Shown in pieces: positions 14,146-21,518 of a DNA stretch of 54,678 bases. Below the pieces are notes generated by a model. It made no database searches, was not told where the DNA came from, and saw only the letters and a list, made by a program, of their open reading frames with translations. Made by a program: the position numbers and the translations under genes. Each line of letters opens with the position of its first letter. Position 1 is the first letter of the stretch. Source of the DNA: Caldimonas manganoxidans ATCC BAA-369 (GTDB lineage Bacteria > Pseudomonadota > Gammaproteobacteria > Burkholderiales > Burkholderiaceae_C); contig NZ_KB905950.1 in NCBI RefSeq assembly GCF_000381125.1, positions 1 through 54,678 of the forward strand. Direction: 5' to 3'.

Positions 14146-15360
14146 ATGCTGTCCCATCTCGCCTCCCGCATCTTTGGGATGCCCTTGCTCGTCCATCGCG
14201 CCAAGCTCGATGTGATTCTGGCCGTGCTCTCAGAGCGTCTTGGCGTCTGTGCTCCGCAAGCCGATCTGGCTCTGCCGACGCCGCGCGCCGCACCTGCCTC
14301 ACCCCCAGGTATCGCCGTGATTCCGATCCACGGCACCCTTGTGAAACGGACCATCGGGCTGGATGCAGCCTCAGGACTGACGAGCTACCAGGACATCGGC
14401 ACGATGCTCGATGCGGCGCTGGCCGACCCAGGCGTCACCGGCATTCTGCTGGATGTCGATTCGCCGGGGGGCGAAGCCTCGGGCAGCTTCGAACTGGCCC
14501 GCCGCGTGCGCGAGGCTGCCGCGCTGAAACCCGTCTGGGCGGTGGCGAATGATTCCGCATTCTCGGCGGCCTACGCCATCGCAGCGTCCGCGCATCGTCT
14601 TGTCGTCACAGAGACCGGCGGTGTCGGCTCAATCGGCGTGATCGCGCTGCACATCGACCAGTCGGTCAAGGATGCCAATGACGGCTACCGCTACACGGCG
14701 ATCACGGCTGGGGCGCACAAGAACGACTTCTCACCCCACGAGCCGCTCACCGACGCCGCGAAAGCCGAACTCCAGGCCGAGGTCGACCGGCTCTACGACC
14801 TCTTCGTCGGCCATGTGGCCGCCATGCGCGGGTTGTCGGAGTCGGCGGTGCGCGCCACCGAGGCCGCCCTCTACTTCGGTCCGAACGCCGTCGCTGCTGG
14901 CCTTGCCGACGCGGTCGGCACGCTGGAGGCGACGCTCGCCGATTTCTCGACTTACCTCAGCTCTCGAGGCCGCAAGGCGCCCCCGACTCGGAGCTTGACA
15001 CGATCCGGGGCGACGCACTTACAGGAGGACGAGATGTCTCTCGAAGAAACCAGCGAAATGATCGGCGTGGATCAGGCCGCCGTCTTGGTGGCCGAGGCTC
15101 GCCGCGAGGTAACCCAATCCGCCCAGGCCATCGCCGAGTTGTGTCTGATCGCCGGCTGCCCGGACAAGGCCGCCGCCTTGATTGCCGAAGGCAAGAGCGA
15201 GGCGGAGGTACGCCAGCTGCTCATCGAGGCCAAGGCTTCCCAGTCGGAAGCCGCGCGCATCCATTCGGCCATCCTGCCGGATGCCGGCATCGAAGCCAAC
15301 CTGCGACCTGAGGCCTCTCCCGTGGTCGCCGCCGTCAAAAAACTCATCCCCAAGGAGTAA
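14146..15360 (+). CDS. prohead protease (S49 ClpP-fold) with C-terminal scaffold region
   Basis: A 404-aa protein like lambda gpC. The S49/SppA protease domain starts near residue 55 (GIAVIPIHGTLVKRT), with LLDVDSPGGEASGSFELARR near 104. The likely nucleophile Ser is in AFSAAYAIAASAHRL near 140-142, and the general-base Lys is in AGAHKNDFSPHEPLT near 191. From residue 297 the chain is a helical scaffold (MSLEETSEMIGVDQAAVLV) that can also be made alone. The protease matures capsid, portal and scaffold during head assembly. AGGGAG precedes ATG 14146. Confidence 0.92.
   Translation: MLSHLASRIFGMPLLVHRAKLDVILAVLSERLGVCAPQADLALPTPRAAPASPPGIAVIPIHGTLVKRTIGLDAASGLTSYQDIGTMLDAALADPGVTGILLDVDSPGGEASGSFELARRVREAAALKPVWAVANDSAFSAAYAIAASAHRLVVTETGGVGSIGVIALHIDQSVKDANDGYRYTAITAGAHKNDFSPHEPLTDAAKAELQAEVDRLYDLFVGHVAAMRGLSESAVRATEAALYFGPNAVAAGLADAVGTLEATLADFSTYLSSRGRKAPPTRSLTRSGATHLQEDEMSLEETSEMIGVDQAAVLVAEARREVTQSAQAIAELCLIAGCPDKAAALIAEGKSEAEVRQLLIEAKASQSEAARIHSAILPDAGIEANLRPEASPVVAAVKKLIPKE
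15034..15360 (+). CDS. nested scaffold protein (internal start in protease gene)
   Basis: Inside the protease gene an in-frame ATG at 15034 is preceded by a very strong AGGAGG at 15022-15027 (spacing six). It would give a 108-aa helical protein, MSLEETSEMIGVD to AAVKKLIPKE, identical to the C-terminus of the protease. This copies the lambda C/Nu3 arrangement, in which the nested product is the internal scaffold of the prohead. No separate scaffold gene exists nearby. Confidence 0.72.
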   Translation: MSLEETSEMIGVDQAAVLVAEARREVTQSAQAIAELCLIAGCPDKAAALIAEGKSEAEVRQLLIEAKASQSEAARIHSAILPDAGIEANLRPEASPVVAAVKKLIPKE

Positions 15361-15363
15361 GCC

Positions 15364-15741
15364 ATGCCGTCCGTCTCTCAACCCAAGAACCTCGGCGACC
15401 TGCTCAAGTACGAAGCGCCGAATCTCTACTCGCGCGAGCAGGCCACCGTCGCGGCCGCGCAGCACCTGCCGCTGGGCAGCGTGGTCGGCCTCGATGCGGC
15501 CACGGGCAAGCTCAAGGCCCTCGACCCCAGCGCCAGCGACGGCACGGAAATCGCCGCAGGCGTGCTCGGCAACGAGGTCGATGCGACGCTGATCGACCGC
15601 GAGGACGCGATCCTGATCGCCCGTCACGCCATCGTGGCCCGAGGCGCGCTCGTCTGGCCTGCGGGCATCACCGCCGCGCAACAGGCGGCCGCCATCGCCC
15701 AACTGCAAGCGCGCGGCATCCTGGTGCGCGACAGCGCCTGA
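15364..15741 (+). CDS. head decoration protein (lambda gpD-like)
   Basis: A 125-aa protein with an alanine-rich beta domain: QPKNLGDLLKYEAPNLYSRE, then TVAAAQHLPLGSVVGLDAAT and ASDGTEIAAGVLGNEVDATL. This matches the HDPD/gpD decoration family that caps three-fold axes of the expanded head and stabilises it against DNA pressure. The gene lies between protease and major capsid genes, three bases after the protease stop, as D does in lambda. Confidence 0.88.
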   Translation: MPSVSQPKNLGDLLKYEAPNLYSREQATVAAAQHLPLGSVVGLDAATGKLKALDPSASDGTEIAAGVLGNEVDATLIDREDAILIARHAIVARGALVWPAGITAAQQAAAIAQLQARGILVRDSA

Positions 15742-15772
15742 CCGCCCTCCCATCCCGATCTCACCCCGCACG

Positions 15773-15799
15773 ACCCGCCGCCTGGCGGGTTGGCTGTTT
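15773..15799 (+). terminator. terminator-like hairpin ACCCGCC-GCCT-GGCGGGT before the capsid gene
   Basis: A perfect seven-bp stem with a four-base loop (15773-15790) is followed by a T-rich stretch and then the capsid GGAG site. The same stem occurs at 3304 and 31386. It may reduce readthrough, or stabilise a processed capsid mRNA. Confidence 0.55.
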
Positions 15800-15812
15800 C
15801 TGGAGCCCCGAC

Positions 15813-16835
15813 ATGCAGAACCCTTTCGACCACCCCGGCTTCTCGATGGCCAGCCTCACCGCCGCCATCAACCTCCTGCCCAACCGCTACGGGCGGCTGG
15901 AGCAGTTGAACCTGTTCCCGGCCAAACCGGTGCGCACCCGGCAGATCATCGTCGAGGAGTACGCCGGGCGCCTGAACCTGCTGCCGACCAAACCGCCGGG
16001 CTCGCCGGGGACGGTCGGCGAGCGTGGGCAGCGCCGGCTGCGCTCCTTCGTGATCCCGCACATCCCGCACGACGACGTGGTGCTGCCCGAGGAAGTGCAG
16101 GGCATCCGCGCCTTCGGCTCGGAGACCGAGACGGAGGCCATCGCCGGCGTCATGGCCCGCCACCTGGAGACCATGCGCAACAAGCACGCCATCACCCAGG
16201 AGCATCTGCGCATGGGCGCGCTCAAGGGCAAGATCCTGGATGCCGACGGCAGCGAACTGGTCGATCTGTTCGACGAGTTCGACATCACGGCGCAGAGCGT
16301 GGCCTTCGAGTTCTCCACCGCCGCGGACAACGGCCAGATCAAGAGTGCCTGCCTGGAACTCCTGGGCCTGATGGACGAAGCCCTGGCGGGCGAGTTCTCG
16401 ACCGGCATCCACGTCCTGTGCTCGCCGGAGTTCTTCCGGGCGCTGACCACCCACAAGGAGGTCCGGACCGCCTACCAGAACTGGCAGCAGGGCGCGGTGC
16501 TCATCAACGACATGCGCGCAGGCTTCAGCTACAGCGGCATCACCTTCGAGGAGTACCGGGGCCAGGCGTCCTTCGTGCAAGCCGACGGCACGCTGGGCAC
16601 GCGCCGCTTCATCGCCGCCGGCGAGGCCCACGCCTTCCCGCTGGGGACGGTGGACACCTTCGCCACCTACTTCGCGCCGGCCGATTTCAATGAAACGGTG
16701 AACACCCTCGGCCAGCCGCTGTATGCCAAACAGGAGCCGCGCAAGTTCGACCGCGGCACCGATCTGCACACGCAGAGCAACCCGCTGCCGATGTGCCACC
16801 GCCCGGGCGTGCTGATCAAGCTCGTTGCAGCCTGA
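15813..16835 (+). CDS. major capsid protein (lambda gpE family)
   Basis: A 340-aa HK97-fold capsid protein of the lambda gpE type. Features are FDHPGFSMASLTAAINLLPN near 5, RSFVIPHIPHDDVVLPEEVQ near 77, the E-loop/spine region AGVMARHLETMRNKHAITQE near 112 and the C-terminal FKRGTD-like REPRKFDRGTDLHTQSNPLP near 310. Hundreds of copies build the icosahedral head. Length equals that of lambda gpE (341). A GGAG site precedes ATG 15813, and a hairpin lies just before it. Confidence 0.95.
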   Translation: MQNPFDHPGFSMASLTAAINLLPNRYGRLEQLNLFPAKPVRTRQIIVEEYAGRLNLLPTKPPGSPGTVGERGQRRLRSFVIPHIPHDDVVLPEEVQGIRAFGSETETEAIAGVMARHLETMRNKHAITQEHLRMGALKGKILDADGSELVDLFDEFDITAQSVAFEFSTAADNGQIKSACLELLGLMDEALAGEFSTGIHVLCSPEFFRALTTHKEVRTAYQNWQQGAVLINDMRAGFSYSGITFEEYRGQASFVQADGTLGTRRFIAAGEAHAFPLGTVDTFATYFAPADFNETVNTLGQPLYAKQEPRKFDRGTDLHTQSNPLPMCHRPGVLIKLVAA

Positions 16836-17113
16836 TGGATGTCGCGACGCTGTACGAAGCGGCCCGCAGTGCAGGACTGCTGACCCCCGTCACGGTGGCG
16901 GGCACCACCGTGCCCTGCGCCTTCCGTGCCCCGGATGACACCGTGCTGGATGGGCTGGCGCTGTCGCGGGACTACCAGATCGACTACCCGGCGGCCTGGC
17001 TGACGCTGGCGGTCGGGGACACCGTCGAGGTGGCAGGCCACCCCTATCAGGTGCGCGAGGTGCGCGCCATCGGCGACGGCACCGAGCATCGCGCCTGGCT
17101 CTCTCGACTCTGA
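16835..17113 (+). CDS. head-tail joining protein (gpFII-like)
   Basis: A 92-aa beta-rich protein: LYEAARSAGLLTPVTVAGTT, then DDTVLDGLALSRDYQIDYPA and VEVAGHPYQVREVRAIGDGT. This matches the gpFII-type connector family, in which a beta-sandwich ring at the head neck provides the tail attachment surface. The start overlaps the capsid stop (TGATG), and the position after gene E equals that of FII in lambda. Confidence 0.72.
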   Translation: MDVATLYEAARSAGLLTPVTVAGTTVPCAFRAPDDTVLDGLALSRDYQIDYPAAWLTLAVGDTVEVAGHPYQVREVRAIGDGTEHRAWLSRL

Positions 17114-17123
17114 GGTGACTGAC

Positions 17124-17549
17124 ATGAACTCCGTCCGCGAGCGCCTCTTGCGGGAGGTCGTCGCACGCCTGTCCTCGGCGATTGCACCGGTGCCGGTGCT
17201 GCGCATGCCGGCCGTGCCGGTCACCCGCGAGGCCAGTCCGGCGCTGCTGCTGTTCGTCGAGGGCGACAGCATCACGGCCCACGCCAACCATCTCGTCGAC
17301 CGGCAGCTGTCTGTCCGGCTTGCCGTGGTCGCCCGCGGTGCGGATGCCTTCGACGTCGCCGACCGGCTGCTCACCGCGGCCCACGCGGCAATGCTCGCCG
17401 ACCCGAACCTCGGGGGGCTCTCCATCGCCGTGCGCGAGATCGACTGCGAATGGGAGTTCGACGACGCCGACGCCGGGGCCGTGCTGCTGCCCGCCCGCTA
17501 CGAGATCCGCTACCGCACCCACGCCATCGACCTCACCCAAACAGGATGA
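17124..17549 (+). CDS. tail terminator/minor tail protein U-like
   Basis: A 141-aa alpha/beta protein: MNSVRERLLREVVARLSSAI, then PALLLFVEGDSITAHANHLV and the end DADAGAVLLPARYEIRYRTH. Pattern and position match gpU-type tail-completion proteins, which cap the tail tube and set its length. ATG 17124 follows a GAGGTGA site; an in-frame GTG at 17115 is less likely. It is ten bases from the upstream gene. Confidence 0.68.
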   Translation: MNSVRERLLREVVARLSSAIAPVPVLRMPAVPVTREASPALLLFVEGDSITAHANHLVDRQLSVRLAVVARGADAFDVADRLLTAAHAAMLADPNLGGLSIAVREIDCEWEFDDADAGAVLLPARYEIRYRTHAIDLTQTG

Positions 17550-17556
17550 ATCCCAC

Positions 17557-17760
17557 ATGCACATCGAACTACTGAAACCCCATACCCACGCGGGCAAACG
17601 CCTCAAAGTGGGTGAGCGCCTTGAACTCACCGAGACCAGCGCCCGTTGGCTGATCGCGCAAGGCACGGCCAAAGCGGCCACCCCTGCCACCGATTCCAAA
17701 TCCATCCGCCGTGATGCCACGTCCGGTGTGTCCGCCACTGCAGCCACCCAAGGAGACTGA
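17557..17760 (+). CDS. DUF7210-like small phage protein
   Basis: A 67-aa protein: MHIELLKPHTHAGKRLKVGE, then RLELTETSARWLIAQGTAKA and a Thr/Ser/Ala tail. The first 45 residues match a small phage domain found before tail-tube genes (the KxHxHxGKxxxxGxxLxLxxxxAxWLxxxG pattern). It is probably a tail-assembly accessory; the role is unknown. It lies two bases before the tail tube gene, so coexpression is likely. Confidence 0.6.
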   Translation: MHIELLKPHTHAGKRLKVGERLELTETSARWLIAQGTAKAATPATDSKSIRRDATSGVSATAATQGD

Positions 17761-17762
17761 CC

Positions 17763-18515
17763 ATGGCCTACTTCTCTGGACAAGGCCGCGTCTACATCGG
17801 CGCGCGCGACATCGACGGCAACCCGGCAGGCCTCACCTTCGTCGGCAACGTGCCTGAGCTGAAGGTATCGCTGTCGGTGGACACCATCGAGCATCAGGAG
17901 GCGCAGTCGGGTCAGCGCCTGACCGACCTGCAACTGATCAAGACCAAGAAAGGCGAGTTCGCCTGCACGCTGGAAGAGCTGATCGCCACCAACCTGGCGC
18001 TCGCGCTCTACGGCATCACGACCACGATCACCCCCGGCACGGTGACCGGCGAGCGGCTGCCCAATCCGGTCACCCCGGGCAGTCTGTATCCGCTCGCACA
18101 CCAGAACGTCTCTGCCGTGCAGATCCAGGACTCGGACGCCACGCCCCGGACGCTGCCGGTCAGCCAGTACAGCGTCAATGCCAAGCATGGGTCGCTGGTG
18201 ATGCTGGACGTCACCACCGGCGGCCCCTATGTCGAGCCCTTCACGGTGGACTACGCCTATGGCGGGGCGCAGAGCACGGCGATGTTCACGCAAGCCTTGC
18301 CCGAACGCTGGATCCGCTTCGAGGGGCTCAACACCGCCGACGGCAACCGCGAGGTGGTGATCGACCTGTACCGCGTGGCCATCAACCCGGCGAAAGAACT
18401 CTCGATCATCACGGACGAACTGCTGAAGTTCGAGTTGTCGGGCCAGGTGCTGGCGGATCTGACCAAGCCCGCCGACGGCGACTTGGGCCAGTTCGGACGC
18501 CTCGTGCTCTTGTAA
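17763..18515 (+). CDS. major tail tube protein
   Basis: A 250-aa protein beginning MAYFSGQGRVYIGARDIDGN, with FVGNVPELKVSLSVDTIEHQ near 22 and a C-terminal RFEGLNTADGNREVVIDLYR near 181. This pattern is that of the siphophage tail-tube subunits, which stack as hexamers into the non-contractile tail. The position between the tail terminator and the tail-assembly chaperone equals gene V in lambda. No Ig-like C-terminal domain is evident. Confidence 0.88.
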   Translation: MAYFSGQGRVYIGARDIDGNPAGLTFVGNVPELKVSLSVDTIEHQEAQSGQRLTDLQLIKTKKGEFACTLEELIATNLALALYGITTTITPGTVTGERLPNPVTPGSLYPLAHQNVSAVQIQDSDATPRTLPVSQYSVNAKHGSLVMLDVTTGGPYVEPFTVDYAYGGAQSTAMFTQALPERWIRFEGLNTADGNREVVIDLYRVAINPAKELSIITDELLKFELSGQVLADLTKPADGDLGQFGRLVLL

Positions 18516-18525
18516 GGGGATGGCG

Positions 18526-18951
18526 ATGACCCACATGAGCACCGATTTCCAGACCTTCCCGCCCACGCCGAAGATCGTGACGCTGTCCGGCACCGCGCTG
18601 GAACTGACGCCGATCCGGCTGGGTGAGTTGCCACGCCTGCTGGCCGTGGTGCGCCCGCTGGCCGCCGATCTTTCGGCCGAGCCGGATTGGCTCGATCTGT
18701 TGGGGCGACATGGCGAGGCCGTGCTGGATTTGTTGGCGATCACCACCCGGCGTGAGCGGGCGTGGATCAACGATCTGTCGCTGGAAGATGCGGTGCAACT
18801 GGCCGCCGCCGTGTTCGAGGTGAATGCGGATTTTTTCGTGGCGCACGTCGTCCCGGCGGTTCAGGGCGCAGCCCAGCGACTCGCCCCGACGCTGCGCTCG
18901 CTGACGAACTCGGCTGGCAATCCTCCTGGGACAGTGCCGTCGCCCGCCTGA
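18526..18951 (+). CDS. tail assembly chaperone, short form (gpG-like)
   Basis: A 141-aa protein: TFPPTPKIVTLSGTALELTP, then PIRLGELPRLLAVVRPLAAD and AGNPPGTVPSPA at the end. Size and place between tail tube and tape measure match gpG. The shape is that of the first part of a two-frame tail chaperone that coats the tape measure during assembly. ATG 18526 has AAGGGG seven bases upstream; ATG 18520 would touch that site. A slippery TTTTTTC at 18831-18837 lets part of the ribosomes enter the -1 frame. Confidence 0.8.
   Translation: MTHMSTDFQTFPPTPKIVTLSGTALELTPIRLGELPRLLAVVRPLAADLSAEPDWLDLLGRHGEAVLDLLAITTRRERAWINDLSLEDAVQLAAAVFEVNADFFVAHVVPAVQGAAQRLAPTLRSLTNSAGNPPGTVPSPA
18831..18837 (+). promoter_or_regulatory. 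slippery heptamer T TTT TTC for -1 frameshifting
   Basis: The heptamer is in the X_XXY_YYZ phase of the gpG-like frame (GAT TTT TTC). The -1 frame is open across it and on to 19136. This is the classical signal for the gpG-gpT type fusion in siphophage tails. Confidence 0.8.
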
Positions 18952-19136
18952 TCCGCGCCGGGCACCGCCTGGACGACGTGATGGGCTACACGCTCACGCA
19001 GGTGCGGGCCTTTGTGGAGGCCGACGGCCGGATCGAACGGCAGCAACTCGCCCAGCTACTCGGCATTCATGCCGTAGCAGCACAGGGCGAGAAACGCGGC
19101 ATCGAACGACTGCAACGCGATCTGCTCAAGGACTGA
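18837..19136 (+). CDS. tail assembly chaperone, frameshift extension (gpT-like)
   Basis: This is the second part of a 203-aa fusion made as join 18526-18837, 18837-19136. The extension reads ATRPDAALADELGWQSSWDS, then DDVMGYTLTQVRAFVEADGR, and ends LLGIHAVAAQGEKRGIERLQ. The DxxxYTLxQVRxFxxA motif is common in gpT-like tails. It has no good start of its own and overlaps the gpG-like frame by more than 100 bases, so it is made by -1 slippage. The fused form is thought to bind the tape measure and recruit tube protein. Confidence 0.8.
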   Translation, partial: RGARRPGGSGRSPATRPDAALADELGWQSSWDSAVARLIRAGHRLDDVMGYTLTQVRAFVEADGRIERQQLAQLLGIHAVAAQGEKRGIERLQRDLLKD

Positions 19137-19140
19137 AAAC

Positions 19141-19785
19141 GTGCGCCTGTCTCTGACCACCACCGGGCTATTATTAGAAGCGCGCCAGTTGGCGGCGTGG
19201 AGCAGCGAGCGGCGTCGCGCCATCCACACCGCCGTCGCCAAGGGGATGCAGTCCGGCGGGCGCGAGGTGCGGGACGCGGCGCGATCCGAGATGCGCAGTG
19301 CCTTCACGGTCAAGCGCAACAGCTTCATTGCCTCGATGGGCGTGAAGCTGTTCGACCAGAAGCCCGATCGCCTGCCAGCGCTATGGGTGGGCAGCCGCAT
19401 TCCGTGGCTCGGCATCCACACCCAGGGCGGCACGGTGAGCGGCAATTTGCTGATCCCGGTGCTGCCGGGACGCATCGGCCCCAAGCGCTTCAAAGCGGTC
19501 ATCGACGGCCTGATGCGCTCGGGCAATGCCTTCTTCGTCGAGAAGAACGGCCGCGTGCTGCTGATGGCCGAGAACATCAAGGAGAACGCCGCGCAGCTGG
19601 GCCGCTTCAAGCGCGCTGAGCGAGCTCGCACCGGGACCAAGCAGATCAAGCGCGGCCAGGAGATTCCCATCGCGACGTTGGTCCGCCGCGTCGACCTCAA
19701 ACGACGACTGAATCTGGCCGGTGGCGTGCAACGTGCCTTGCCTGCACTGGCTCGGGCGATCGAGCGGGAGCTTGGCAGGCTTTGA
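19141..19785 (+). CDS. DUF6441 family phage tail-region protein
   Basis: A 214-aa basic protein from a GTG start at 19141, four bases after the chaperone stop. It contains HTAVAKGMQSGGREVRDAAR near 29, then AFTVKRNSFIASMGVKLFDQ near 54 and LPALWVGSRIPWLGIHTQGG near 78. It matches the DUF6441 phage family seen between the tail chaperone and the tape measure or tail tip genes. A structural or assembly role is inferred from position only. Confidence 0.7.
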   Translation: MRLSLTTTGLLLEARQLAAWSSERRRAIHTAVAKGMQSGGREVRDAARSEMRSAFTVKRNSFIASMGVKLFDQKPDRLPALWVGSRIPWLGIHTQGGTVSGNLLIPVLPGRIGPKRFKAVIDGLMRSGNAFFVEKNGRVLLMAENIKENAAQLGRFKRAERARTGTKQIKRGQEIPIATLVRRVDLKRRLNLAGGVQRALPALARAIERELGRL

Positions 19786-19788
19786 GGG

Positions 19789-20289
19789 TCAGAGCAGGCC
19801 GCGCACCGTCGCCAACGGCAGGAACAAGGTCAGCGGTGACTCGGGCAAGGTGATGAATCCGTGATGTCGGTAAAAGCTCGCAGCCGTTTCGTCCTTGGCA
19901 TCGACCGTCAGCGCGTAGGCTGCAATCTCGGCGCGGGCGGTGCGTGCCACCCCATCCGCCAGAAGCGCGCCACCCAGTCCCTGGCCCTGAAAGCGGCGAT
20001 CCACCGCCAGACGTCCCATGCGCACGGCGGGGACTGTGGGATAGCGCGGCAGCTTCTTGGCGATGCTGGGCGGCAAGTCGCCCAGCCACAGACTGGCCGA
20101 GGCCAAGGTGTAGTAGCCCGCAATGCAGCCATCGTCGGTGACGGCCACGAAGCAGGCGGCAACGCGGCGGCGCACGTCCTGCGAGACCTGCTCGCGCAGG
20201 TAGCGGTTCAGCACCGGGCTGTCGCAATCGAAGGCCGAGCGGTCGTGCGTGGCGGTAAGTGGCACCACGCGAAACGGGGCCCGGCTCAT
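19789..20289 (-). CDS. GNAT acetyltransferase toxin (TacT-like)
   Basis: A 166-aa GNAT protein. The acetyl-CoA-binding loop is RRFQGQGLGGALLADGVART (about 99-118), preceded by RMGRLAVD and followed by SFYRHHGFITLPESPLTLFL. The N-terminus FDCDSPVLNRYLREQVSQDV is the signature of the TacT/AtaT subgroup, which acetylates aminoacyl-tRNA and blocks translation. The coupled DUF1778 antitoxin (four-base overlap) confirms a TacAT-type pair. It is inserted on the minus strand within the tail module. Confidence 0.9.
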   Translation of the reverse strand: MSRAPFRVVPLTATHDRSAFDCDSPVLNRYLREQVSQDVRRRVAACFVAVTDDGCIAGYYTLASASLWLGDLPPSIAKKLPRYPTVPAVRMGRLAVDRRFQGQGLGGALLADGVARTARAEIAAYALTVDAKDETAASFYRHHGFITLPESPLTLFLPLATVRGLL

Positions 20290-20567
20290 TCAGCGTGCAG
20301 CAGTTTGCGGCGACGCGTGAAGGCGCGTTTGAGGGCCGGGGCCGGGGTGGGCGGTGACAGCAAAGCCTGGGCAAAGCATTCCTGATCGGCAACTGACAGT
20401 CGAATGACTTCGGCCTGCTCGACGGCGCGCTGGGCGGCTTCCTGCACAGCCGAGACGACGAAATCGGTCATCGTGCGCCCCTGCAGCTCGGACGCGCGCT
20501 TGAGCAGCGCATGCAGATCCGCGCTGATGCGCGCTTCGAGCCGGGCGGTGGTGGTATGGGCAGCCAT
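20286..20567 (-). CDS. DUF1778 antitoxin (TacA-like)
   Basis: A 93-aa RHH protein: TTTARLEARISADLHALLKR, then RASELQGRTMTDFVVSAVQE and ALKRAFTRRRKLLHAE. DUF1778 proteins bind the GNAT toxin through the C-terminal tail and DNA through the N-terminal ribbon. I take ATG 20567, with AGGAGG about eight bases upstream. A perfect palindrome at 20594-20610 is a likely operator. Confidence 0.9.
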   Translation of the reverse strand: MAAHTTTARLEARISADLHALLKRASELQGRTMTDFVVSAVQEAAQRAVEQAEVIRLSVADQECFAQALLSPPTPAPALKRAFTRRRKLLHAE

Positions 20568-20593
20568 GGGGGTCGTCCTCCTGACGCCAATCA

Positions 20594-20610
20594 TACGGCA
20601 AATTGCCGTA
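20594..20610. promoter_or_regulatory. operator TACGGCA-AAT-TGCCGTA with TATGAT -10
   Basis: Two perfect seven-bp arms around AAT lie 27 bp upstream of the DUF1778 start. On the minus strand the right arm runs into TATGAT, a good -10 box, so a bound antitoxin would block the promoter. This is typical of autoregulated TA operons. Confidence 0.7.
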
Positions 20611-20652
20611 CATTGCCAGCCGGCATGCTGACTCGTGGGAGAATGGCCGATC

Positions 20653-21174
20653 TCAAGTAACGACCGGCTGGATGCCGAGGGCGGAGTAGGCTTCCAGGTA
20701 GCGCTCGGCATCGATGAACCTCCCCACCGTCTGTACCCCATCCTCTTTGGTGCGGCCTTGCGGTTTGAAGTCGAGCGAGAGGTGGTAACTGTCGCTATTT
20801 GGGAATTGGCCGTTGAAGTAGTAGTGCAGTCCCCGAGCTACCACGGCAGCCGGGAACACATAGACCCGCGGCTCGCCCTGCGGCACGGCCAAGTCCACAC
20901 AGCAGATGAAGCGACGGTCGAGCGGAATCGCCTCGGTGTTGGGCTCGGCGTACTTCTTCTGCAGGATCCAGCGGCGGGAATACTGCGCTGAGGATTTCAC
21001 TTCGAGAAACGCCACGTTCCCGACCTTGTCGAACACCAGGATGTCGTAGCCGATGGCGGTTCCCCACTGCAGGGTCACCATATATCCGCGTTGAGTCAGG
21101 CGCGAGGCGACAAGGAATTCCCCGGCCAGGCGGTTGAGGTTCTTCTTCTCGTTGCTGACGCGGGTCGTCTTCAT
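20653..21174 (-). CDS. PD-(D/E)XK nuclease-like protein coupled to a FitA-like protein
   Basis: A 173-aa protein with a restriction-endonuclease-like core. The helix is LAGEFLVASRLTQRGYMVTL, then GYDILVFDKVGNVAFLEVKS, giving the D...E-x-K pattern, and RRFICCVDLA follows. It resembles the small PD-(D/E)XK proteins related to intron-associated endonucleases (PF11645-like). The ATG overlaps the stop of the FitA-like gene by ATGA, so the two are made together. FitA-type antitoxins normally pair with PIN-domain toxins; a nuclease of this fold in that place is unusual. Function as a toxin is a hypothesis. Confidence 0.7.
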   Translation of the reverse strand: MKTTRVSNEKKNLNRLAGEFLVASRLTQRGYMVTLQWGTAIGYDILVFDKVGNVAFLEVKSSAQYSRRWILQKKYAEPNTEAIPLDRRFICCVDLAVPQGEPRVYVFPAAVVARGLHYYFNGQFPNSDSYHLSLDFKPQGRTKEDGVQTVGRFIDAERYLEAYSALGIQPVVT

Positions 21175-21422
21175 TCCAAGGGCACTTCACGAGACAGGGA
21201 TCGGTCCCGCTGATCAAGCAGCGCCACCTCCTCATCAGTGAGCCTCAAATCTCGGCCGACATCGACCAGGAGTGTACCCAGCGCCGGGGATGCTTCGGCT
21301 TGGACAGCTGCTACGACGATCGCACGTGCCTCGTCTTCCAGGCTGCGCCCGTGTCGCGCCGCGCGCTGGCGCAGAGCACTCAGCACGGCAGCAGGCAGGT
21401 TGCGAAGGGATAGCTCAGGCAT
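21171..21422 (-). CDS. FitA/VapB-like ribbon-helix-helix antitoxin
   Basis: An 83-aa protein: MPELSLRNLPAAVLSALRQR, then HGRSLEDEARAIVVAAVQAE and a tail LTDEEVALLDQRDRSLSREV. This is the FitA-like RHH pattern with an acidic/arginine tail that usually enters a PIN toxin. I chose ATG 21422 because it opens the conserved ribbon. The expected PIN partner is absent; the overlapping downstream gene encodes a PD-(D/E)XK protein. Confidence 0.8.
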   Translation of the reverse strand: MPELSLRNLPAAVLSALRQRAARHGRSLEDEARAIVVAAVQAEASPALGTLLVDVGRDLRLTDEEVALLDQRDRSLSREVPLE

Positions 21423-21518
21423 GGCTGCATTGCACCACATCCCCACCGCATTCGCCATGACATCGAACGTCCAGGCCGAAAGAACTCCAAGGCTTGATCC
21501 AGACTCCCGTCCAGCACC

